Positions 12,001-19,116 of a stretch of DNA of 36,729 nt are shown here, one piece after another. A program made the position numbers and the translations under genes. Origin of the DNA: a virus; IMG/VR virus record IMGVR_UViG_3300038701_001536, positions 1 to 36,729 of that record; one strand, given 5' to 3'. The stretch's first letter is position 1. Each line of letters starts with the position of its first letter. The notes beneath the pieces were generated by a model, which saw only the letters and a program-made list of their open reading frames with translations, was not told the DNA's origin and ran no database searches.

Positions 12001-13278
12001 CTATTTAGCCCAACCAGGTATAGTCATTGGAGCATCTGCAAATCCTGCTTTATTTTTATTTCTCCTCAACATAAAATCTCCTAACTGTCCTCCATTACGA
12101 TCATGAGTTTTTCTAATAATATATATTGGATCATATGGTTGATATTCTTCTTCACAATTCAGACTTCCATTGTGTAAGATTACAAGATTATCAAAGTCTT
12201 GTTTCATTGCCTCCCCTCCGAATAGATCATTTGAACTTGGAAAATCTTTCTTTGCCGATTCTCGAGAGAATTGTGATAATGCAATGCCCCCAATTCCTAA
12301 GTTAAGTATAATGCTTTTAAACTTACTCGAGTTATGAATTGTTTTTTGTACAAGCTCCATACTCTTCTTTGTTGGTGTTCGTTGTAGATAGTCAAGCACA
12401 ATAAAATCAAGTCCATTCTTTATCTTCTCAATCTTACAAATTTCCTCTACCTCCTCAATAGTCATAGCCTTATCAATAATCTTGAGGTTTTTATATTTAT
12501 TATGGAATGATGTTTCCATTGCTTCGAGCTCCTCTAGTGATAATTTACAATCTCTGAAATCATTTATATCTCTTCCTGTATGTATTGATAAAAGTCTATG
12601 GTGTATTTCATACTTTGTCATCTCAAAGCTAAAGAAGATCACTTTACTGTCCACTGATACATTCATTGCAATATTTGCCGCTAACATTGATTTACCTTGT
12701 TTTGGTAATGCTGATAGTAAACATGCTTGACCATTATCGATATTGATATTTTTGTATCCTGTATTAAATCCAAGTTTATCTCCTGACTTTAATCTCTTGT
12801 GACGTTCATTATAGTATTCAATATAGTCTTTAGAGTCTTTTTCAGAGTCATTAAGATTGAACTCCTTAGAATTACTTAGTAGTTCATCAAATACGTCTAC
12901 AAAATCCTTTACAGCATCCGAGCAATCTTCTTCTCCATCTACTTTGTTTATGAGTTTTCTAGCATTATTAGCTGTTTCTCTTCTGATATAAGAATCATTA
13001 ATAATATCTGCATAAGCTGCCGCATGTGATCTTGATATTACTTCTGATTGCATTCTAGCTAGATCAGACATATCGATATTTACTCCTCGTTTATCACATT
13101 CTGATTTTACAGTTATCATATCAATTTCTGGTAGTCCTTTCATTATCTCATATATATTTCCATATATTCCGTTAGAGAAAGCTTCCTTACAAATCTTTAT
13201 CTCTGATATTAGATCAGGATATGACATAATAGTCCCAATAAGAGAAGCCTCTGGAGTATCTGAGTGTAGATTAGTCAT
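12001..13278 (-). CDS. DnaB-type replicative helicase
   Basis: A 425-residue protein with a DnaB-like N-terminal helical domain (PEASLIGTIMSYPDL), a linker, and a RecA-like motor with Walker A ALPKQGKS (about residue 191-198) and Walker B FIVLDYLQ (about 290). A GGEAMKQDFDN element and RRNKNKAG near the C-terminus match phage DnaB helicases. It would unwind DNA 5'-3' ahead of the host replisome. Its ATG overlaps the initiator gene by eight bases, so loader and helicase are translated together. No primase or polymerase gene is present. Confidence 0.92.
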   Translation of the reverse strand: MTNLHSDTPEASLIGTIMSYPDLISEIKICKEAFSNGIYGNIYEIMKGLPEIDMITVKSECDKRGVNIDMSDLARMQSEVISRSHAAAYADIINDSYIRRETANNARKLINKVDGEEDCSDAVKDFVDVFDELLSNSKEFNLNDSEKDSKDYIEYYNERHKRLKSGDKLGFNTGYKNINIDNGQACLLSALPKQGKSMLAANIAMNVSVDSKVIFFSFEMTKYEIHHRLLSIHTGRDINDFRDCKLSLEELEAMETSFHNKYKNLKIIDKAMTIEEVEEICKIEKIKNGLDFIVLDYLQRTPTKKSMELVQKTIHNSSKFKSIILNLGIGGIALSQFSRESAKKDFPSSNDLFGGEAMKQDFDNLVILHNGSLNCEEEYQPYDPIYIIRKTHDRNGGQLGDFMLRRNKNKAGFADAPMTIPGWAK

Positions 13279-13909
13279 TGTTTATAAAGTTAATTGATAT
13301 TTTTTTCTTTGTATTAGTTGTTTTTATCTCATCTTCCCAACATTCACCATTAATCCATGTTGTAGGATGTTTTCTGTATTGTATATCTGGAGTTGACTTT
13401 ACATATGCTGGTATTGCCTCTATTGCTAACTTTCTTTTAGTCTCTGATAAGTTTTTCCATTTAGTGAATGTTTTCTTCCTATCAGTCTTCTTCTGATATA
13501 GATTCCAGAATACTTCAAAGCTTTCTTCAATATTAGACTTTTGCGTATTATTAGTAATTGTATTATTAACTGTATTATTATCTTTTAACTTTTGTTGTAT
13601 AGGGTCTTTAACTTTTGTTAAAGGGGGTATATAACATTTATTAAGTACCCTGTTTAATATTTGTTTAGTACCTTCTTTATATTTTATCTTAGAAACAATC
13701 TTTCCTTTTTGTATTAGTGATTTAATGACTAGAGATACCCTAGTTATAGATATACCAAAAAAATCAGAGAAATATTTATTAGATGCAAAACATCCTTTGT
13801 CATTATCTAAACTATCAATCTCTACAAGAAATAGTTTTTCTTGCATTGTTAAATCTTTATCTAGCCAAATTTCTTTTGGAATCCAAATTCCTTTAAAGTC
13901 TCTGTTCAT
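13271..13909 (-). CDS. winged-helix replication initiator / helicase loader
   Basis: A 212-residue protein. The N-terminal half is a winged helix of the HTH_36 type (GIWIPKEIWLDKDLTMQEK, then ITRVSLVIKSLIQKGKI). An Asn/Thr-rich linker follows. The C-terminal domain has FWNLYQKKTDRKKTFTKW and HPTTWINGECWEDE, as in phage replication proteins that bind the origin and hand over helicase. The linker DNA holds three GTATTATTA and two TTTAACTTTTGTT copies, possible iterons. The gene is preceded at 25 bp by a terminator and structured leader, so expression is probably attenuated. Confidence 0.8.
   Translation of the reverse strand: MNRDFKGIWIPKEIWLDKDLTMQEKLFLVEIDSLDNDKGCFASNKYFSDFFGISITRVSLVIKSLIQKGKIVSKIKYKEGTKQILNRVLNKCYIPPLTKVKDPIQQKLKDNNTVNNTITNNTQKSNIEESFEVFWNLYQKKTDRKKTFTKWKNLSETKRKLAIEAIPAYVKSTPDIQYRKHPTTWINGECWEDEIKTTNTKKKISINFINND
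13545..13619. repeat. iteron-like repeats inside the initiator gene (possible origin)
   Basis: GTATTATTA occurs at 13545, 13560 and 13572, and TTTAACTTTTGTT at 13584 and 13607. They lie in the AT-rich linker of the initiator gene, as origin iterons do in lambda-like O genes. They also encode Asn-rich protein, so the repetition may be a coding effect. Confidence 0.4.
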
Positions 13910-13930
13910 AATATAAAATATTAGTGTATA

Positions 13931-13971
13931 AAAAAAGCCCCTAGTGCTAAAAACGAAGTCACACTAGAGGC
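13931..13971 (-). terminator. attenuator terminator before the initiator gene
   Basis: Minus strand GCCTCTAGTG / CACTAGGGGC, ten pairs with one GU, then six T residues. On the plus strand the GU becomes a mismatch, so it acts leftward. The loop carries CTTCGTTT, complementary to AAACGAAG 100 nt upstream. Confidence 0.85.
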
Positions 13972-14058
13972 TAATACTCAATCCCACAACCCGAGAAATC
14001 CCTGGTTCAGTTTCCTGAACCTACCATTGAGTAAGTGATTCATTGTTCAGCTTCGTTT
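13931..14058 (-). ncRNA. structured leader RNA with alternative pairings
   Basis: Reading the minus strand: AAACGAAG, CTGAAC, ACTCAAT, GGTTCAG-GAAA-CTGAACC hairpin, a G-rich strand (AGGGATTTCTCGGGTTGTGGG without partner), ATTGAGT closing ACTCAAT, then the terminator whose loop can pair with AAACGAAG. GGTTCAG can pair either with the downstream CTGAACC or the upstream CTGAAC copy. Mutually exclusive helices plus a terminator just before an ATG suggest a switch or attenuator controlling the initiator and helicase genes. No known riboswitch motif is recognised. Confidence 0.6.
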
Positions 14059-14127
14059 CTAAACAAGAAAATAAAATTTTAAAAAGAACTAATTTCACCT
14101 TAACATAATATCTCTAAAATATCAAGA

Positions 14128-14307
14128 CTATTTCTTCAAATGTTCTAAAAAATGTGCTGCTGACATCCTTAGAGCTTTTGATTTACTTGTTAATTTATAT
14201 ATGCCATTCTCTACATTTCTCGCATCAAGTATTGATTTAATTTCCTCAATGTTTTGGATATCTTGATTATAGAATCGTGAATTATATCTTTTTGCAACTT
14301 CTTTCAT
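14128..14307 (-). CDS. small basic protein, first leftward gene
   Basis: A 59-residue frame, MKEVAKRYNSRFYNQDIQNI at the start, basic and helical, ending HLKK at a TAG. It follows the strong leftward promoter (14332-14360) and precedes the leader RNA. As the first leftward product it could be a regulator, but no DNA-binding motif is clear. Confidence 0.6.
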   Translation of the reverse strand: MKEVAKRYNSRFYNQDIQNIEEIKSILDARNVENGIYKLTSKSKALRMSAAHFLEHLKK

Positions 14308-14321
14308 ATTGTGTAATTAAT

Positions 14322-14333
14322 TTGTATATACAA
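14322..14333. repeat. 12-bp palindrome, possible operator
   Basis: TTGTATATACAA is a perfect palindrome overlapping the first two bases of the leftward -10 region and the start of the transcript. It is placed like an operator; no repressor is identified. Confidence 0.4.
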
Positions 14334-14360
14334 TGTAACAAAGGTGTTGACTTTTGTCAA
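14332..14360 (-). promoter_or_regulatory. leftward sigma70-type promoter
   Basis: TTGACA (14360-14355), 17 bp, TACATT (14337-14332) on the minus strand. Its -35 is one arm of TTGAC-TTTT-GTCAA, shared with the rightward promoter. Confidence 0.75.
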
Positions 14361-14375
14361 ATTATAATATAAAGT
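14347..14375 (+). promoter_or_regulatory. rightward sigma70-type promoter
   Basis: TTGACT (14347-14352), 17 bp, TAAAGT (14370-14375); a TATAAT lies seven bases earlier. The -35 overlaps the leftward promoter region, so polymerase binding in one direction should exclude the other. Confidence 0.6.
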
Positions 14376-14405
14376 TCTGTCGAATAATAATTAATAAAAA
14401 CGTTT

Positions 14406-14750
14406 ATGTTAGAAACAAAAAGAGTAATTGATTGGAATGTGAAAGCAGGAAATCTACAAGGAGATATAGACTATGAACTAGAAGTAAATATGCTCAAGGA
14501 GGAGCTTATGGAAACAATGGTAGCTATGAACAATAATGACAAGATAGAAATTGTTGATGGTCTTATTGATCTTATTTATGTAGCAACTGGAACACTTCAC
14601 AAACTAGGACTTGATAACACTCAGATTATACAATGTTTTCATGAGGTATGTGATTCTAATGATTCAAAGATGCCTTTTGAGAAGGATGTAGATGGAAAGA
14701 TTAAGAAGAGTAAGAATTATTTTAAACCTAACTTAAAACGTTTTTTATGA
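14406..14750 (+). CDS. MazG-like nucleotide pyrophosphohydrolase
   Basis: A 114-residue all-helical protein with the MazG/PRA-PH metal-binding pattern: KEELMETM in one helix and EIVDGLIDLIYVATG (ExxD) in the next. These enzymes hydrolyse NTPs or dNTPs to monophosphates and pyrophosphate; phage copies may cleanse the nucleotide pool or alter host alarmone state. It ends in TGA within ATGA, overlapping the methyltransferase start, so the two are coupled. Confidence 0.8.
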   Translation: MLETKRVIDWNVKAGNLQGDIDYELEVNMLKEELMETMVAMNNNDKIEIVDGLIDLIYVATGTLHKLGLDNTQIIQCFHEVCDSNDSKMPFEKDVDGKIKKSKNYFKPNLKRFL

Positions 14751-15481
14751 TTAATTTAATACAGGGTGACTGCCTTGAAGAGATGAAAAATATACCCGAT
14801 GGAAGTATAGATTGTATTCTTACAGACCCTCCTTATGGAACTACAGCTTGTAAATGGGACTCAGTAATACCGTTTGAAACTATGTGGAAAGAGTTGAATA
14901 GAATTATCAAGCCGGACGGAGCTATTATTTTGTTTGGAACAGAACCTTTTAGTTCGTCTTTGAGAATGAGCAATATAAAAAATTATAGATACGATATAAT
15001 ATGGGAAAAAGAACGACCAACAAATATATTTTTTATGAAAAGGCAAATTGGAAAAGTGCATGAAATAATATCTATATTTTATAAAAAACAGCCTACATAT
15101 AATCCTATTATGGAAAAAAGAAAATCAAAATCCAAGGGGTTGATTACAGGAAATATAAAAAATAGTAGGACTCATAAAAATCAATCATATAAACATTCTG
15201 ATGATTATAATTATAAACTAAGGTATCCAAGAAGTATATTAAAGATAAATAGAGATATAGAAAAAGGAGGAAAATCACATCCGACACAAAAGCCTGTTGC
15301 ATTAATGGAATACTTAATAAAAACATATACAAATGAAGGAGAAACAGTGTTAGACTTTACTATGGGGAGTGGTACAACTGGTGTTGCATGTAAAAACATA
15401 AATAGAAACTTTATAGGGATAGAAAAAGATAAAACTTATTTTAATATTGCAAAAGAAAGAATAAAAAGTGTTGACAAATAA
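14747..15481 (+). CDS. DNA methyltransferase (beta-class, N6-adenine or N4-cytosine)
   Basis: A 244-residue enzyme. The catalytic DPPYGTT (residues 27-33) precedes the SAM-binding DFTMGSGTTG (about 201-210), the order of beta-class methyltransferases. SHPTQKPVALMEYLI upstream of the SAM motif is also typical. No restriction enzyme lies nearby, so it is probably an orphan enzyme protecting phage DNA from host restriction. Recognition site unknown. The next promoter's -35 lies in its last codons. Confidence 0.93.
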   Translation: MINLIQGDCLEEMKNIPDGSIDCILTDPPYGTTACKWDSVIPFETMWKELNRIIKPDGAIILFGTEPFSSSLRMSNIKNYRYDIIWEKERPTNIFFMKRQIGKVHEIISIFYKKQPTYNPIMEKRKSKSKGLITGNIKNSRTHKNQSYKHSDDYNYKLRYPRSILKINRDIEKGGKSHPTQKPVALMEYLIKTYTNEGETVLDFTMGSGTTGVACKNINRNFIGIEKDKTYFNIAKERIKSVDK

Positions 15482-15499
15482 GAATTATTAGTATAAAAT
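15471..15499 (+). promoter_or_regulatory. sigma70-type promoter
   Basis: TTGACA (15471-15476), 17 bp, TAAAAT (15494-15499), then AAAGACAC and a TTAATTTTACACC-ATG leader. Overlaps the 3' end of the methyltransferase gene. Confidence 0.82.
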
Positions 15500-15526
15500 A
15501 AAGACACTATTATTTAATTTTACACC

Positions 15527-15688
15527 ATGAAAATATCAACAGAAAAACACGGAGAGCTTTGGATTAACGGAGCTAGCCAAGAGACATTATTAAAAATGCT
15601 TGATCATTATGGAGCAGTTAGTTTCCTAGAGCAGATGTGTCGAGAGGGAAGAGTGACGAAGAATGGAAAACGACTTAAACAATATTAA
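15527..15688 (+). CDS. small hypothetical protein
   Basis: A 53-residue frame starting MKISTEKHGELWINGASQET, right after a strong promoter and the conserved ACACC leader. Soluble, basic C-terminus (GRVTKNGKRLKQY). The promoter context makes it a convincing early gene despite its size. Function unknown. Confidence 0.6.
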   Translation: MKISTEKHGELWINGASQETLLKMLDHYGAVSFLEQMCREGRVTKNGKRLKQY

Positions 15689-15703
15689 TTAATAAAAAAC
15701 TCT

Positions 15704-16264
15704 ATGAAAACTTTAAAACTAAAACATAACCTTGTATTAGAAGGCACGAAGATCTCTGGTAGGATATTAGATATTAAGTGGAATGATAGTGAGAGAGGGG
15801 ATTTTGTTAGAGTTTATTCAGGTGATTATTACATATGTTCAGCTAGATGCCCATTCCTTGGTGAGAGAGATATTTATGTTTGGGGAAAAGATGATTTTGA
15901 TGATAAATTTATTATGCATGAATATGACACAGCACAAGAGGCAAAAGAAATGTTCGACTTCATTATGAAACATACATATGAACATATAGATTTATCAAAG
16001 AAAAAGAAAACAACTATAGAAACAGTACAGCCAGAAGTAATTAAATATACTGACTCAGAAACAACTTATAGTGATTTATATATCAATGTTGATGGAGAAA
16101 ATTATAAGCTGGATGAGTATGAGGAAATGCTAAAGAAAGGACGTAGGGAGTTGGCTAGGTGGAAGAAATATTTATCAGGTCGTGGAATGTTTCTACAGAA
16201 AAATATTGATCCGACAAAGTTTAATATATTAAAAGGGAAGAAATATTTATCAAGTAAAAAATAA
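15704..16264 (+). CDS. hypothetical protein
   Basis: A 186-residue protein: a beta-rich N-terminal domain (residues 1-70, with CSARCPF and DIYVWGKDDFDD), then a charged helical part and a Lys-rich end (ILKGKKYLSSKK). No family recognised and no membrane segment. Confidence 0.7.
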   Translation: MKTLKLKHNLVLEGTKISGRILDIKWNDSERGDFVRVYSGDYYICSARCPFLGERDIYVWGKDDFDDKFIMHEYDTAQEAKEMFDFIMKHTYEHIDLSKKKKTTIETVQPEVIKYTDSETTYSDLYINVDGENYKLDEYEEMLKKGRRELARWKKYLSGRGMFLQKNIDPTKFNILKGKKYLSSKK

Positions 16265-16268
16265 AACT

Positions 16269-16448
16269 ATGAAAATAACGATAGAAAAAGTATGTAATGG
16301 ATACATATTGGATATTTATGAAAGCAGTGTACAACATAGGCGCATGGTATCTGGGTTTGAAAAAAATTTAAATCTTGAGGCAGACGAAAAAGCTTTAATC
16401 AGTGCATTTAATATAATTCAAGAAGTATTTGAAGTTCCTTTCTCGTAA
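16269..16448 (+). CDS. small hypothetical protein
   Basis: A 59-residue frame starting MKITIEKVCNGYILDIYESS, beginning four bases after the preceding stop. A beta hairpin then a helix (EADEKALISAFNIIQEVFEV). Function unknown. Confidence 0.55.
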   Translation: MKITIEKVCNGYILDIYESSVQHRRMVSGFEKNLNLEADEKALISAFNIIQEVFEVPFS

Positions 16449-16476
16449 AAATATTTATAAATTAAAAAATAACATT

Positions 16477-16683
16477 ATGAAAAAATACGAAGTAATTGCA
16501 GAGACAGATAAAAACCATATTCATTTCTCTACAGAGGCACATCATGCCTATTAAGCTCATATTCGAGCAGTAGATGCAGTATCTAATAATGAAGAGATTG
16601 ATCAAATTGAAGCAATGAAGGCTATTACAAGCTTAACTGTAGATCAGATTTATGAAACTATTGGAAATATTATTATAATTTAA
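16477..16683 (+). pseudogene. small gene interrupted by one in-frame TAA
   Basis: The frame runs 25 codons (MKKYEVIAETDKNHIHFSTE...) to TAA at 16552, then stays open a further 42 codons to TAA at 16681 with gene-like composition (EEIDQIEAMKAITSLTVDQI). A single nonsense change fits best; readthrough or a sequence error are alternatives. Spacing to both neighbours is that of an intact 68-codon gene. Confidence 0.5.
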
Positions 16684-16692
16684 TTAAATAAT

Positions 16693-16938
16693 ATGTTTAA
16701 CACACAATTAACTAGTGATGTAGAAGCTCTTAATCTAAGGGTGAAATCACTTGAAAGAAAGATTGCAAATATGAACTCTGATAACTATTTAAGGTCACGA
16801 AATTACTTTGATATATCGTGTAGAGTTGATGTTATTCCATTCTTAAAGAATCAATTGAGCCTGCTTATTGATTACTTAGGAGTTGAATACGTTCCAGAAA
16901 GTAAGAAGAAAGAACATTTTAGAAAATTAAAAAAATAA
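16693..16938 (+). CDS. coiled-coil protein, paralog of 18388-18642
   Basis: An 81-residue protein starting MFNTQLTSDVEALNLRVKSL, with a heptad coil, then FLKNQLSLLIDYLGVEY and a Lys-rich end. The gene at 18388 shares MFNT, the coil, a DYL/EYL-L-E element and the basic tail, so both come from one duplication. Function unknown. Confidence 0.6.
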   Translation: MFNTQLTSDVEALNLRVKSLERKIANMNSDNYLRSRNYFDISCRVDVIPFLKNQLSLLIDYLGVEYVPESKKKEHFRKLKK

Positions 16939-16940
16939 CT

Positions 16941-17444
16941 ATGAGTAAAAAATATAAACTATTGAAGGATACCCCTGTTACTAAATCTGGTGCTATATTT
17001 GAAAAAAGTGATATGTTTTTTGGTGACTATGGATATTTAAGCAAGAGAGGCGTAGAGGAATCTTTTAGTAAGGAGTTCGTAGAAAACAACCCTGAATGGT
17101 TTGAAGAGGTTAAGGATGAGTTTGAGAAGGAATTTATTGTTTCAAATATTTGTATAATGGATAAATCTCATGTACACCTTAAAGAAACCTTTGAAACCCA
17201 AGAACAAGCAGAAGCTATGAAAGAACTAAAAGGGCATATATATAAATTTGATGAACCTGAAAACCAGAAAGATTTTTTTAAACTTTGTATAGGTCAAGTT
17301 TCATGGGGAATAGATCATTATTATAATATTTATACAAATAACCGAGTAGATTATAATTCAGGTACGGTTATGAATATAAACACAAAACCAGAAGAGAGAA
17401 TAGAAAGAATAAGACTATTAAAGAAAGCCTATAATATTAAATAA
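16941..17444 (+). CDS. hypothetical protein
   Basis: A 167-residue protein. The N-terminus (KYKLLKDTPVTKSGAIFEKS) resembles a small beta domain seen in many phage accessory proteins. The central part is acidic (NPEWFEEVKDEFEKEF) and the end is helical and basic. Its MDKSHVHLKETFETQEQAE segment loosely resembles the NHIHFSTEAHH part of the broken gene at 16477. Function unknown. Confidence 0.65.
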   Translation: MSKKYKLLKDTPVTKSGAIFEKSDMFFGDYGYLSKRGVEESFSKEFVENNPEWFEEVKDEFEKEFIVSNICIMDKSHVHLKETFETQEQAEAMKELKGHIYKFDEPENQKDFFKLCIGQVSWGIDHYYNIYTNNRVDYNSGTVMNINTKPEERIERIRLLKKAYNIK

Positions 17445-17450
17445 TAAATT

Positions 17451-17612
17451 ATGAAATACACAGAATCAGTAATACTTGTAATATGTTTTCTAATAGCTGC
17501 TATTATGTTTAGTGCTTATTGGGGAATGCATACATCAGGAAAGAAATGTCTTAAAGATCATTTATCATTGTATAATGTAACGGAAAAGAAACTATATTGT
17601 ATAAAATATTAA
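17451..17612 (+). CDS. single-span membrane protein
   Basis: A 53-residue frame: MKYTES, a membrane helix (VILVICFLIAAIMFSAYWGM), then a Lys/Cys-containing tail. It is likely N-in with a short exposed tail. No lipobox. Function unknown. Confidence 0.55.
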   Translation: MKYTESVILVICFLIAAIMFSAYWGMHTSGKKCLKDHLSLYNVTEKKLYCIKY

Positions 17613-17619
17613 AAAAGGG

Positions 17620-17648
17620 TTGACATTGTTAAAATAGTTTGTTATTCT
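17620..17648 (+). promoter_or_regulatory. sigma70-type promoter
   Basis: TTGACA (17620-17625), 17 bp, TATTCT (17643-17648), then AAAGACAAC and the TTAATTTTCACACC-ATG leader. It closely matches the promoter-leader at 15471. Confidence 0.82.
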
Positions 17649-17677
17649 AAAGACAACTACTTATTAATTTTCACACC

Positions 17678-17833
17678 ATGAAAAACACTAACAACACTAT
17701 CGGCTTATATGATCTCTTTGATGCATTAACATGTGAAGAGCAGAATGAGATTGAACGAGAAGCAATGGCAGAAACACAGGCAGTGTTAAATTCTATGTAC
17801 AATAAAGTATTATTTAACGGAGAAGAATTATGA
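17678..17833 (+). CDS. small acidic protein
   Basis: A 51-residue acidic frame ([20 protein letters not shown] at the start), directly after a strong promoter. It ends in TGA overlapping the next ATG (ATGA). Function unknown. Confidence 0.6.
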   Translation: MKNTNNTIGLYDLFDALTCEEQNEIEREAMAETQAVLNSMYNKVLFNGEEL

Positions 17834-18009
17834 AATTATATGAAATACCACGTGGATCAGTTATAAAGATTGATGATATGATAGTAACGTTTCATAGATT
17901 AGATGGGGCATACTCATACTGTACAACTGAAAAAGGAGTTGTACTTCATTTATCTGTCAGTACATCTCTTGAAAAAGACTCAGATGGATTTTATACAATA
18001 ATTAACTAA
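17830..18009 (+). CDS. small hypothetical protein
   Basis: A 59-residue, beta-rich frame starting [24 protein letters not shown]-coupled to the gene before it. It looks like a small barrel. Function unknown. Confidence 0.55.
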   Translation: MKLYEIPRGSVIKIDDMIVTFHRLDGAYSYCTTEKGVVLHLSVSTSLEKDSDGFYTIIN

Positions 18010-18012
18010 TCT

Positions 18013-18168
18013 ATGAATGAGTCACAAATATTTTTAACAGCTGGCTTTATTGTTTATTTGATATCAGATACCATTATTTATATATACGATGTATCTATAT
18101 ATCATGAGACATTTGTATTGTTACTGTTAGGAATACCAACGTTTTATTATCTTATAAATAAAAAATAA
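18013..18168 (+). CDS. small two-span membrane protein
   Basis: A 51-residue frame with hydrophobic segments at about 6-27 and 33-48 and a KK end. Function unknown; the topology resembles small phage membrane proteins. Confidence 0.5.
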   Translation: MNESQIFLTAGFIVYLISDTIIYIYDVSIYHETFVLLLLGIPTFYYLINKK

Positions 18169-18170
18169 TA

Positions 18171-18338
18171 ATGAAAGCAATTTATAAAGTAAGCTCAGGA
18201 GATTTAATTGATGCAGTTGAGGCTAAGACTCCAGAACTGGCAATTAAGAAGTTCATAAATAAATATGCTTTACCAAGTGACGGATGGCAGAGAGTTCAAA
18301 TTGATGTTCAGTTTATATCAATGATATTATTAAAATAA
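18171..18338 (+). CDS. small hypothetical protein
   Basis: A 55-residue frame starting MKAIYKVSSGDLIDAVEAKT. Strand-helix pattern, two bases after the preceding stop. Function unknown. Confidence 0.5.
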   Translation: MKAIYKVSSGDLIDAVEAKTPELAIKKFINKYALPSDGWQRVQIDVQFISMILLK

Positions 18339-18387
18339 AGAACAATATATAATGGACAACTGTATTTTATAAATTAATAACTAAACT

Positions 18388-18642
18388 ATGTTTAACACAA
18401 AAAAGATTAAAGAGATGGAAAATGATATTAAAGAACTCAGGCTTTATATCTCTTCATTAAATTCAATGCTAGAGCGCAGTAAGGGAATAATTGATGGTTC
18501 TGCTAGTGTGGCAAGAAAAAGCTACATAGAAACGCAAAGGCTTGAAGATAAAGTTGATGATCTATTTGAGTACTTAAAACTTGAGCATAGTGCTGGATGT
18601 AATAGCTGTGATAATAGGTCGTCAGTTAGAAAGAAGAAATAA
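18388..18642 (+). CDS. coiled-coil protein, paralog of 16693-16938
   Basis: An 84-residue protein starting MFNTKKIKEMENDIKELRLY: coiled coil, then FEYLKLEH, a CNSC pair and a basic end (SSVRKKK). Shares its layout with the gene at 16693. It is the last gene before the terminator that precedes the packaging genes. Confidence 0.6.
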   Translation: MFNTKKIKEMENDIKELRLYISSLNSMLERSKGIIDGSASVARKSYIETQRLEDKVDDLFEYLKLEHSAGCNSCDNRSSVRKKK

Positions 18643-18668
18643 CTATAAAACACCACATTGACTACATC

Positions 18669-18699
18669 AACTGCCTTATGTATAATTAGGGCAGTTTTT
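18669..18699 (+). terminator. rho-independent terminator
   Basis: AACTGCCTT / AGGGCAGTT, nine pairs including one GU, then TTTTTA. It separates the early rightward genes from the terminase genes, so late expression needs a further promoter or antitermination. I see no strong promoter right after it. Confidence 0.8.
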
Positions 18700-18718
18700 A
18701 ATTCTTAACTGTAATAAT

Positions 18719-19099
18719 ATGACAGAGAAGAACAAGGTTGGAAGACCTAAGACAAAGATGTCGGACTTGCCTAAAGGATGGGAAGTAAAGGCACTACAAC
18801 TGTATGAATCAGGAGCAAGTGATGTAGAGGTTAGAGTACAAGCTTTAGACTGTATGAGTGATGATTTATGGTATAGACTCATGAAAGAAGAGCCTGAATT
18901 TTACGGAACCATAAAAAAAGGAAAGCTTTTATGTCAGACTTGGTGGGAAGCTAAAGGACGTTGTAGTTTAGAGAATAAAGAGTTCTCTTATACAGGTTGG
19001 TATATGAATATGAAGAACAGATTTGCATGGGCTGATAAGCAAGAGGTGAAACAAGATAACAGTGGAGAGATAAATATTAAGTGGAGTGAAGAAGATTAA
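18719..19099 (+). CDS. terS: small terminase subunit
   Basis: A 126-residue protein: KVGRPKTK N-terminus, then a helix-turn-helix-like region (ALQLYESGASDVEVRVQALD) and a helical body (YGTIKKGKLLCQTWWEAKGR) ending in an acidic tail. These features and its position two genes before the large terminase match small terminases, which recognise the genome's packaging site and stimulate TerL. The packaging site may lie in or near this gene. Confidence 0.8.
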   Translation: MTEKNKVGRPKTKMSDLPKGWEVKALQLYESGASDVEVRVQALDCMSDDLWYRLMKEEPEFYGTIKKGKLLCQTWWEAKGRCSLENKEFSYTGWYMNMKNRFAWADKQEVKQDNSGEINIKWSEED

Positions 19100-19116
19100 T
19101 CAATTAATAATATACA

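Noticed and set aside
18348-18353. TATAAT ahead of the gene at 18388
   Set aside because: No -35 match at 16-18 bp (TATTAT only), so not listed as a promoter.
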